NCBI GenBank assembly: GCA_964449275.1
Contig: CAYVAM010000044.1
Span: 1-26,288 of the forward strand
Origin: JAUVZF01 sp964449275
GTDB taxonomy: Bacteria; Planctomycetota; Phycisphaerae; FEN-1346
DNA: 26,288 bases
Reading direction: 5' to 3'
Part shown: positions 15,431 to 22,740 of the stretch, in pieces
How positions within the stretch are numbered: position 1 is the stretch's first letter
Layout of the letters: each line of letters begins with the position of its first letter
Translations under genes and position numbers: made by a program
Notes under the pieces: generated by a model
What the model was told of the DNA's origin: nothing
The model's input: the letters and a program-made list of their open reading frames with translations, nothing else
The model's database searches: none

Positions 15431-17011
15431 TCACTCTCCCACCTTGATGAACTCAAAGTCGTCCAGGTACGCCGTGCCGGCGGTGGCGACGAAGGCGAAG
15501 TTGACGAACGGCGCCCACTCGGCCGCGGTGAACTTGAGGGTCACCTGCTGCCAGCCGCCCGGTTTGACCGTGTCGGTCCGCATCCGGTCGATCCACTTGT
15601 TGTGGTGCGGCGAGGAGACGTACGTGTCGGCGGTGATGTACGCCTGCGGCCGGCCGAAGGGCTCGAACGGCTCCGCCTCCTTGCCGCCGGCCTTGCGTTT
15701 GGCGATCCTCTCGCGTGCCTTGGTCTCGGCGGCTTCGCGCTGCTCGTCCGTCCAGGGCACCAGTTTGATCCAGGCCGAGAGGCGGTACCGCGCGCCGCCT
15801 TCGAGCGGCACCTGGGGCAGGTTCGGCCAGAAGCGGCCGTGGGGGATGACGGCGGACCGGCGGCCGCTGTGGGCGTGCTCGGTGCTGATCTTCGGCCCGC
15901 CGCCCGTCGAGACGAGCGCCCGCACGCCACACGTCAGCGGCAGGGGCTGGTCTTCGAAGTCGTCGAGGCGGCCGATGCGGATCATCACGCGCTCCGCCCC
16001 CTCGAAGCGCATGGCCATCGTGTCCCAGACGTGCCGCGTGACCTCCGGCGGCAGGGCCAGCAGGCGCGTCCGGATGCGGATGTGCGAGAAGCCGTCCGCG
16101 CCGACCGCGTCCTGCGGAAACGGAACGACGAAGTCGAGGTCCGCGTGCGCGTTGCAGACGACGAGTTTCGCGGTCGACCCCTCGATCGTGTTGACGGGGC
16201 TCCAGCCGGTGGCGCGGTTCAGGAACCCGCCGAACCCGCCGTCGCGGACGGTCAACTTCGACTTGTCGTTGTCCGACCAGTCGATGGCCGCGAAGTTCAG
16301 CCCGTATCCCTCGAACCCCTCCTTGTAGGTGGGCGTGATGACCGTCCGGCTGACGTCGTCCTCGCCGTACCAGACGTTGCAGATGCCCGGCGTGGCGGCG
16401 CTGAAGTACTGCAACTCCTTCGGCGGGGGCTTGACGCGCGTCTCGTACATGCCCTCCACCACATAGCCGAAGACGGGATCGCAGCGGAAGACGAACGTGT
16501 TCGTGGCCTCGATCATCTCGGGCGACTTGGAGTGGTGCGCCCAGCGGTTGAACGCGTGCGTCCCCTTGAAGCGGCGGACGAGCGTCAGCGTGCCATCGCC
16601 CTGGGTGAACTGGAAGTGGGCCGGGTCCTCGCCGGCCTTGTCGGGGATGTACGTGCCGGTGGCAAGCGCCGTGCCGCGCAGCGTCTCGATGAGCGGCCGG
16701 TCCTTCGAGAATTGGAGCCGCCGCGGTGCGTGGTCGGGCCGGAAGTCGAGCACCTTGATCGTGCCGCCCGGCCGGTCGATGAGCGCCACGACTCGCGGCC
16801 CGTCCTTGACGATGAAGTAGTCGATGGTCCGCGGCCCGCTGTGAAAGCGGTAGGTCGCGCTGGCCCGCTCGACGGCCAGCGCGGGCTCGTGGTGGGCGAA
16901 GCGTTTGGGCGGATGAATCTTCTCGACAAGATCGTCCACCTCGTCCGGGCGTGCCGGCGCCGGCCAGAAGGCGACCAGGAGAACGAAGGCCCACGGCACG
17001 AGACGTTTCAT
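15431..17011 (-). CDS. secreted protein of unknown function with C-terminal carbohydrate-binding-like jelly-roll
   Basis: About 526 residues. Signal peptide (MKRLVPWAFVLLVAFWPAPA). Residues 30-340 form a beta-rich domain with many aromatic strands (YRFHSGPRTIDYFIVKDG, NRWAHHSKSPEMIEATNTF, TPGICNVWYGEDD) that I do not recognise. Residues about 360-526 resemble a CBM4/9-type jelly-roll (EHAHSGRRSAVIPHGRFW, YRLSAWIKLVPW, GGWQQVTLKF, GTAYLDDFEFIKV), interrupted by a charged Lys/Glu/Ala-rich helical insert (EQREAAETKARERIAKRKAG). The start at 17011 is set by GGAGGAG nine bases upstream; the frame is open further but that part overlaps a gene relic. It is the last gene of the minus-strand cluster. 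A polysaccharide-binding or lyase-accessory role is inferred from neighbours only. Confidence 0.72.
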   Translation of the reverse strand: MKRLVPWAFVLLVAFWPAPARPDEVDDLVEKIHPPKRFAHHEPALAVERASATYRFHSGPRTIDYFIVKDGPRVVALIDRPGGTIKVLDFRPDHAPRRLQFSKDRPLIETLRGTALATGTYIPDKAGEDPAHFQFTQGDGTLTLVRRFKGTHAFNRWAHHSKSPEMIEATNTFVFRCDPVFGYVVEGMYETRVKPPPKELQYFSAATPGICNVWYGEDDVSRTVITPTYKEGFEGYGLNFAAIDWSDNDKSKLTVRDGGFGGFLNRATGWSPVNTIEGSTAKLVVCNAHADLDFVVPFPQDAVGADGFSHIRIRTRLLALPPEVTRHVWDTMAMRFEGAERVMIRIGRLDDFEDQPLPLTCGVRALVSTGGGPKISTEHAHSGRRSAVIPHGRFWPNLPQVPLEGGARYRLSAWIKLVPWTDEQREAAETKARERIAKRKAGGKEAEPFEPFGRPQAYITADTYVSSPHHNKWIDRMRTDTVKPGGWQQVTLKFTAAEWAPFVNFAFVATAGTAYLDDFEFIKVGE

Positions 17012-17036
17012 CACCGCGACTCCTCCATCGGACACG

Positions 17037-17141
17037 TCACTCGATCTCGCCGAAAAGGATCTTCTCTCCGTCGAACCGGACGACGCGCTTTCCCACCGTG
17101 ACGAAGGCATCGAGCCCTTTGCCTTGAACCTGGCCGCGCGC
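17037..17141 (-). pseudogene. C-terminal relic of a paralogue of the 9426-12476 lyase
   Basis: Reading back from a TGA at 17037-17039, the frame gives GKGLDAFVTVGKRVVRFDG then EKILFGEIE. The intact lyase ends GKGLAARVRVGKRTVRFDG then TKVVFE. This is near identity over the last 22 or so residues, with only a short tail added. Further upstream (beyond about 17125) the resemblance stops, and no start or ribosome-binding site exists. The rest of the roughly 1000-residue gene is missing from this position. The remaining 120 bp up to the FAD oxidoreductase stop hold nothing I recognise. Confidence 0.65.
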
Positions 17142-17263
17142 ATCCTTCCTGCGCGAGCGGTTCGCGCGATAGTCTGGCCGACCGTTAGAACAGGCGGGCG
17201 GTGTACGACCGACGCCGAGCGCCTTCTGACAGGAACGCCTCGCTTGAGTTGCGTCCCGTGCTC

Positions 17264-18676
17264 TCAGCCCCGGTTTCTAAGCCCTTCCTGGTCGTCCCCG
17301 CTGCGCGCGAGGTCCACGCCGTCGGCCCGGAGGGCGTCCTGGAGCGTCTTGACGTTCAGGTTGCGCGGCAGGCAGCCTTTCCCGGCCGACAGGGCCGCCG
17401 CCAGCCCGGCCGCATGGCCGGTGGCCACGCAGTTGCCCATGCTCTTGCCGGCCGAGGCGGCCACGTGGGTGGCCGAGATGCACCGGCCCGCCATCAGCAG
17501 GCCGTCGAGTCTCTCCGGCAGGATGGCGCGGTAAGGCACGTCGTGGATCTTCATCTTCGAGAGGCGTACGAAGCCGATGTCGAGGAACCCGCTGCGCCAG
17601 GCGATGACGTCGTCGAACGTCCGGCCGGCCAGAGCATCCTCTTCGGTCAGCACATACGGTCCTTTGACGCGGCGCGTCTCGCGGACGCCGATCTGCGTGC
17701 CCGTGCCGATGAGTTCGATGTCCTTCAGCGCCTCGCCGCCGAACTCGCGCATCGCCAGGACCATCTGGAGCACCTGTCGTCGGCTCAGGCACTCGGCCTT
17801 ACTGCGCTCGAACGGGTCGGTCGCGTCGAACTGGCCGAGGTCGCGTGTGCCGGCGTGGTTGATGTAGAAACTGCTCGAGTTTGAGACGCGGCCGAGACCC
17901 CAGCCTTTGGGGATCAGTGGATATTTCTCGCGGGCCTTCCGGGCAACGTCGCGGAGGTTCGCTTTGCGGACCTGGTCGCGCGTCACGTTCATCAGGTTCA
18001 GGCAGAGCGTCATGGGCGAGAGGTTGCCGACTTCCTTCATGGTTTCGGCGCCCGCGAAGTAGGCCACGTCGGCATCGCCCGTGCAGTCAACAACGACCTT
18101 GGCATGGATCGTAGCCAGGCCCTGCTTCGTCGAAACGACCACGCCCGTGATGCGGCCCCTTTCGACGACGGCATCCACGGCCCGGGTGTGGACCAGGTAC
18201 TCGCAACCGACCTCGTCCAGGGCGTCGAGGATGGCGACCTTCAGGTAGTCCACGTTGCACCAGGCCTGGTGCGTGCCCATCCGGAGAGCCTGCGGTCCGT
18301 ATGCATCGAGTTTGGCGATGACCAGTTCGTGGACCTTGGATCGGGGTTTGCTTCCCGGTCGCATCTGGTTGATCGGCATGCCGAGGCACCATGCGGCCAC
18401 GCCGCCGAAGAAGGCGTGGTTCTCGATCAGAAGCGTCCTGGCGCCCGTTCGGGAGGCGCCCAGGGCCGCGCCGATGCCGGCCGGCCCACCGCCGACGACA
18501 AGCACATCCACCTTCATGCCGTCCAGGCGTGGACGGGCCCCGCGCGGCTGGGGCGCCGGTGCGCGTTTGCCCGCGGCCGCCTTGCCGGCGGCCAGGGCCC
18601 GTGACACGGGCACCGAAGCCGCTCCCAGGCACATGGCCTTCAAGAACCTGCGGCGGTGAGCAGCGTGTGCGGTCAT
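17264..18676 (-). CDS. Tat-exported FAD-dependent oxidoreductase (FAD_oxidored family)
   Basis: 470 residues. A Tat signal (HRRRFLKAMCLGAASVPVSRALA) is followed at residues 56-75 by the Rossmann motif VDVLVVGG-GPAG-IGAA and the acidic strand end LLIE that binds the FAD ribose. VVVDCTGDADVAYFAG and LMAGRCISATHVAASAGKS are the second FAD contacts typical of this family, which occurs next to carbohydrate enzymes in Planctomycetota and related phyla. AGAGGAGAG precedes the ATG at 18676. The substrate is unknown; oxidation of a sugar or sugar-derived alcohol in the periplasm is a guess from context. The frame is open further upstream to 18826, but that stretch lacks protein-like character. Confidence 0.85.
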   Translation of the reverse strand: MTAHAAHRRRFLKAMCLGAASVPVSRALAAGKAAAGKRAPAPQPRGARPRLDGMKVDVLVVGGGPAGIGAALGASRTGARTLLIENHAFFGGVAAWCLGMPINQMRPGSKPRSKVHELVIAKLDAYGPQALRMGTHQAWCNVDYLKVAILDALDEVGCEYLVHTRAVDAVVERGRITGVVVSTKQGLATIHAKVVVDCTGDADVAYFAGAETMKEVGNLSPMTLCLNLMNVTRDQVRKANLRDVARKAREKYPLIPKGWGLGRVSNSSSFYINHAGTRDLGQFDATDPFERSKAECLSRRQVLQMVLAMREFGGEALKDIELIGTGTQIGVRETRRVKGPYVLTEEDALAGRTFDDVIAWRSGFLDIGFVRLSKMKIHDVPYRAILPERLDGLLMAGRCISATHVAASAGKSMGNCVATGHAAGLAAALSAGKGCLPRNLNVKTLQDALRADGVDLARSGDDQEGLRNRG

Positions 18677-18836
18677 TTTTCGCTCTCTCCTCTTTGTGGC
18701 GGTTCCTGGCGATCGGATACGGTGCCGTCGATGTCCAGGCGCACAGGCGCCGCGTTCAGCGCCCGGACACCGAGCGTGCGGCCGCCGGTCCTCGGAGGCC
18801 AGCGTCGCCAGGGTCAAGTGGCTCACAGGCGTTTCC

Positions 18837-21371
18837 CTAGGGTGCGGTCCGGATGGCTTCGATGCGCACGTGGTTGTCCACGTGCCAGCGGATGGAGACG
18901 CGATCGCCGATCTTCAAATTGGAGATTGCCTCGACGACCGCCTTCTCCGGGCCGCCGCCGTCCCGCGGCATGCCGCCGCTCCAGCGGGGGATGTAGCGCG
19001 TCGTCTTGCCAGTGGACGAGCGCGCTTCGATCCACGCCTGTCCTTTCCGGGTAACGGTGCCGGTGGTCGTGCCGCGCGCAATGACCCGGTTGTCCTTCGA
19101 CCGCGCGGCAGGCGGGGCGCCGCTCGCGCTGACCGGCAGGGCGGGCGCGTCCTTGGGGCGGACGACGACCGTCACGGTCCGCCGCGCGACCTTCGTGCTG
19201 TCCACCACGCTCAACGCGAATCGATAGGTGCCCGGCACGGTCAGCCCCGTGACTTTCGTCTCGCGGCCGCCCTGCCTCGCGAAGAGCGGTCGGGCGGCGG
19301 CAGGCTTCTGCACGACCCGCCACCAATGGCTGATCACGTCGCCGTCGGGGTCGCGGGTCCTGGCCGAGAGCGCGGTGGCCGCGGCAGGAAGCGTGAAGGT
19401 CGCGGGTCGCGCCTCGATGGACTCGATGACGGGCGCGGCGTTGGCCGGGTAGACGGGCACGGTGAGTTCCTCGGCGACGGTGTGGTGGCCGTCGCGGACC
19501 TCGAAGCGGAACACGTGGTCGCCGGGAACCGTGATGTTGGTCACCTTACACTTGGGCTGGGTCGGGTTCTCGAGCCGGACGGCGGAGCCCTCGGGCTGCC
19601 TGACGACGCTCCAGCGGAACGAGAGCGTGTCGCCCTCGATGTCCAGTGCGCCGCCGATGAGCAGTGTGTTGTCGTGTGGCAGGGTGACGAGAACGGGGAT
19701 GCGGTTGTGGACGTCGAGGACCAGGGGCGGCTGGTTGCCCTCGAAGACGTTCAGAAATACGCGGCGGGCGACGGTGTTCACGCCATCGCTGACTTTGACC
19801 TCGAAGGCGTAACGCCCCGGGGCCGTCAGGCCGGTTGCCGTGGTGGTCCGGGATTTCGGTTCGGCCAGATGGACGGTGGCCCCGTCCGGCGCTTCGACGA
19901 CCGACCACGAATATCGCAGCGGCGCGAGCCTCGGGTCCTCGGCCGAGGCGCTGAGCCTCACGCGACTGGCGGGGGTCTTCAGGAAACTCGGCTCGGCCTG
20001 CCAGTTCACGACCGTGGGCGGGAGGTTCCCGCCCGGGTGGGGATAGAGCGTGGCGACCGCGTTCGGCGCCAGCCGCACCCTCAGCCGCCCGTTGACCCCG
20101 ACCTGGCGAAGGCCCAGTTCCTTGTACGGGCGAAGGGCAACGGTGTGGCAGAAGCCGTAGCGTCCCGGCGGCAGGTTCACGATCGTGACCTCGCGCTCGC
20201 GGTGGGGCCGGGTGGTGTTGATGAGAACGACGGTGGTCCTTTCGTTGCGGACGAAGGCCAGAGGTCGGACGGCGGGGTCGTCGGCGGTGGCCTCGATGCG
20301 GACGGCCCCAGGCCGGACGTAGTGGAGGACCTGGTAGAAGCTCCAGAAGTGACGTCCGCGACGGAAGGAGGTTCCGTTGAGGCTGAAATGATAGTTCTGG
20401 CCGCGCCCCGGGCCGCCGAGGCTGTAGATGGACCAGTAGGAGACGCCGCCGGTGATAAGGTCGTCGTAGAGGTGGTCGATGGTCAGGTGCATGAACTCGC
20501 TCTGGGCCGTGGCCAGGCCCTTCTGCTGGGCGAAGTCTCGGATCTGCGCCATCGCCGGCCGGTTGTCGCCCCCGTACCAGTGGTAGGAGAGCACGTCCAC
20601 GTGCTTCCATAGGTCGGCGTCGTCCTTCCCGGCCTGGATGTATCGCCAAGTGACGCGGGCGTTGACGCCGTCGGAGAACTGCCCCTTGGTGGGCAGGCCG
20701 AGCGCCGCCATCCGCGGGCCGAGCACCTTGGTCATCTCGATCACCACGGGCGGGCTGAACGCGTTGCCGTTCCCCGCCTCGTTGCAGATCGCGTAGTGGT
20801 GCGTCGTAATGCCGTGCTTGTCCTTCAGGTAGCGGATAAACGACGTGGCGTACTCCGCGTACTCGCCCGGGCTGTGGAGCAGAAAGGCAGGGACGTCGCC
20901 GGTGCTGCCGCCGCGGAAGAACGACGGGCTGAGCCACAACTCGAAGGGCTCGCCATTGGCCTCTACTCGCCGCTTGAAGGGCAGGACGTAGGCCTCGATG
21001 AACCTGTCGGCATCCGCGGTGTTGAACTTCGAGAGGTCGGCGTTGTCCGGGTCGCCGTTGTCGTTCTCCGTCTCCCAGCGCCGCATGGTGCTGCGATTTC
21101 CGTTGGGCTGCTGCCACCGCATCCGGCTCAGGCCGAGCAGGTTGACCGCGTCGTCAATGGCCTGCTCGCGCTGCGCGCGGGGGCCTTCGAGATAGTGGGG
21201 GTTGGCGCTCCAGCCGCGAATGGTCTGGTGCTTCACCGCGGGGTTGAGGGTGACCGCGACCTCGTCAGATCGCCCCGGTGCCGCAAGGGCCGCCGCCAGG
21301 CCAGCGTCGGACGCCAATAGGACCGAAACCAGCGCCGCCGTGGCAACCGTTCGGATCATCGACTTGGCCAT
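18837..21371 (-). CDS. secreted GH30-like (clan A) glycoside hydrolase with three PKD-like domains
   Basis: About 844 residues. A signal peptide (1-30, TVATAALVSVLLASDAGLAA) is followed by a clan-A TIM-barrel beginning HQTIRGWSANPHYLEGP. The acid/base candidate is E198 in HYAICNEAGNG and the nucleophile candidate is E292 in TAQSEFMHL; 94 residues apart, fitting retaining GH30-type enzymes. A beta-sandwich follows (VVLINTTRP, RVRLAPNAVATLYPHPGG). Then come three PKD/Ig-like repeats of about 95 residues (each starting NxPP or NAAP and containing a YxFxVxVSDG-type strand). A separate C-terminal domain (about 775-844) carries TRYIPRWSGGMPRDGGG and IGDRVSIRWH. GGGGTGGAG precedes ATG 21371. Likely substrates are beta-1,6-galactan- or glucuronoxylan-type chains; this is family-level inference. 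Confidence 0.82.
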   Translation of the reverse strand: MAKSMIRTVATAALVSVLLASDAGLAAALAAPGRSDEVAVTLNPAVKHQTIRGWSANPHYLEGPRAQREQAIDDAVNLLGLSRMRWQQPNGNRSTMRRWETENDNGDPDNADLSKFNTADADRFIEAYVLPFKRRVEANGEPFELWLSPSFFRGGSTGDVPAFLLHSPGEYAEYATSFIRYLKDKHGITTHHYAICNEAGNGNAFSPPVVIEMTKVLGPRMAALGLPTKGQFSDGVNARVTWRYIQAGKDDADLWKHVDVLSYHWYGGDNRPAMAQIRDFAQQKGLATAQSEFMHLTIDHLYDDLITGGVSYWSIYSLGGPGRGQNYHFSLNGTSFRRGRHFWSFYQVLHYVRPGAVRIEATADDPAVRPLAFVRNERTTVVLINTTRPHREREVTIVNLPPGRYGFCHTVALRPYKELGLRQVGVNGRLRVRLAPNAVATLYPHPGGNLPPTVVNWQAEPSFLKTPASRVRLSASAEDPRLAPLRYSWSVVEAPDGATVHLAEPKSRTTTATGLTAPGRYAFEVKVSDGVNTVARRVFLNVFEGNQPPLVLDVHNRIPVLVTLPHDNTLLIGGALDIEGDTLSFRWSVVRQPEGSAVRLENPTQPKCKVTNITVPGDHVFRFEVRDGHHTVAEELTVPVYPANAAPVIESIEARPATFTLPAAATALSARTRDPDGDVISHWWRVVQKPAAARPLFARQGGRETKVTGLTVPGTYRFALSVVDSTKVARRTVTVVVRPKDAPALPVSASGAPPAARSKDNRVIARGTTTGTVTRKGQAWIEARSSTGKTTRYIPRWSGGMPRDGGGPEKAVVEAISNLKIGDRVSIRWHVDNHVRIEAIRTAP

Positions 21372-21414
21372 GGTCTCCACCCCTTTCCGGGGACAAGGCG
21401 GGCGCCGGTCCGGC

Positions 21415-22653
21415 TTACTCGAAGAATCCCGATCCGGCGGCCAAATGCTTGCGGCAAACGTCTTCATTGAGTTCGATGCCCAGGCCAGGCTTGTTCGGCA
21501 GTTCGAAGTAGCCGTTCCTGTAAATTGGACCGTCGTGCTGGATGATGTCTTGCCAGTGCGGCAGTTCGACGCTGTCGGACTCCAGGGCGAGGAACGACCG
21601 GATGGCGGCGCACGCATGGGCTGAGGCGATGGTGCCGACCGGCGAGCACATATTGTGGCACAACATGCCCAGGTAGTAGAGGTCGGCCCAGTCGGCGATG
21701 CGTTTCATCTCGAGCAGCCCGCCGCACTTCTGGGCATCGGGCTGGATGATGTCGCACGCCTGCTTCTCGATGAACGGGCGGAAGGATTGCCGCGTGTACA
21801 GGTTCTCGCCCGTGGCGATGGGCACCTTGCTGGCGGCCGTCAGGCGGGCGAAGGCGTCGGCGTTTTCCGGCGGCATCGGGTCTTCGAGGAACCACAGGTT
21901 CAGGTGCTCGACCATCTGCACAAACCGCATGGCCTCGCGCGTGTTGTATTTCCAGTGCAAGTCCACGCCCAGCGGGAAGTCGGGACCCAGTTCGACCCGA
22001 ATCGCCTCGAGGATCTTGACCCAGACCTTCATGTCTTCGGACGCGAGGGAACGGTTCCACCGCTCGCCGCGAAACGGGTTCAGGTCGAACTTCATCGCCT
22101 TGAAACCCAGCGCCCGCGACCGTTGGGCCTCGGCCACCCACGGCTTAGGGTCCTGCCGGTTGGGCGAGCCGGTGTCGTGATAGATAAGCACCTTGTCGCG
22201 GAACTTGCCGCCCAGCAGAACGTAGACGGGCACGTTGAGGACCTTGCCCGCCAGGTCCCACAGTGCCGTCTCGATGCCCGAGATGGCGCCACAGAGCGAG
22301 CCTGCCCGTGAGCCTTCGCCGATGCCTGTATCCGACATCGCCTGATACAGGACGTCCACCTGGAGCGGGTCCCTGCCGATGATCCGCCGTTTGATGCGGT
22401 GGATGTGGTCGATGACGCCGCCGCGGTTGTACGCCTCACCCAGACCGTAGAGACCGGAGTCGGTGGTCACCTTGACGAGGTGGGCGGCGTAGTAAGTCAA
22501 CTTGACGGAGGCGGTTTTGACGTCGGTGATCTTGACCCTGCCGAACTCGGTGGCGGCCTGAGGCGCGGCTTTCAGGATTTGAGATCGCTCGGCCAGACAA
22601 CCTGCCGCCGCGATGCCGCCGGCTGCCGCAAGCAGTTTGCGTCGACTCAGCAT
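21415..22653 (-). CDS. Tat-signal acid-sugar dehydratase, mandelate racemase/enolase superfamily (galactonate dehydratase-like)
   Basis: 412 residues. The leader MLSRRKLLAAAGGIAAAGC has a twin-arginine motif and ends in a lipobox-like AAGC. The enolase-superfamily capping domain (about 35-155) and (beta/alpha)7-barrel follow. Metal ligands are D231 (VDLHW), E257 (FLEDP) and E283 (ATGEN). The general acid H233 lies in D-L-H, the general base is H333 (LCHN), and E358 completes the site. All six sit exactly 48 residues after E. coli DgoD D183, H185, E209, E235, H285 and E310 as I recall them. Dehydration of an aldonate or aldarate to a 2-keto-3-deoxy acid is therefore expected. Export of such an enzyme is unusual. 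AGGAGAGG precedes ATG 22653; the next gene starts 43 bp after its stop. Confidence 0.87.
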   Translation of the reverse strand: MLSRRKLLAAAGGIAAAGCLAERSQILKAAPQAATEFGRVKITDVKTASVKLTYYAAHLVKVTTDSGLYGLGEAYNRGGVIDHIHRIKRRIIGRDPLQVDVLYQAMSDTGIGEGSRAGSLCGAISGIETALWDLAGKVLNVPVYVLLGGKFRDKVLIYHDTGSPNRQDPKPWVAEAQRSRALGFKAMKFDLNPFRGERWNRSLASEDMKVWVKILEAIRVELGPDFPLGVDLHWKYNTREAMRFVQMVEHLNLWFLEDPMPPENADAFARLTAASKVPIATGENLYTRQSFRPFIEKQACDIIQPDAQKCGGLLEMKRIADWADLYYLGMLCHNMCSPVGTIASAHACAAIRSFLALESDSVELPHWQDIIQHDGPIYRNGYFELPNKPGLGIELNEDVCRKHLAAGSGFFE

Positions 22654-22740
22654 CGGTTCCTCTCCTTTGTATCAGTGAACTGCCGTTGTGTGGCCTCGCC
22701 CAAGTCGCCGTCGGTTGCCCTTGCCGGTTCGCCTTGCGGC

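Noticed and set aside
9447..15434. A 1995-codon open frame on the minus strand, antisense to the two lyase-like genes
   Set aside because: It is a by-product of strong G/C third-position bias in the + strand genes. Its translation is low-complexity (Arg, Ala, Gly, Val, His) without domains, and the + strand frames carry signal peptides, ribosome-binding sites and family motifs.
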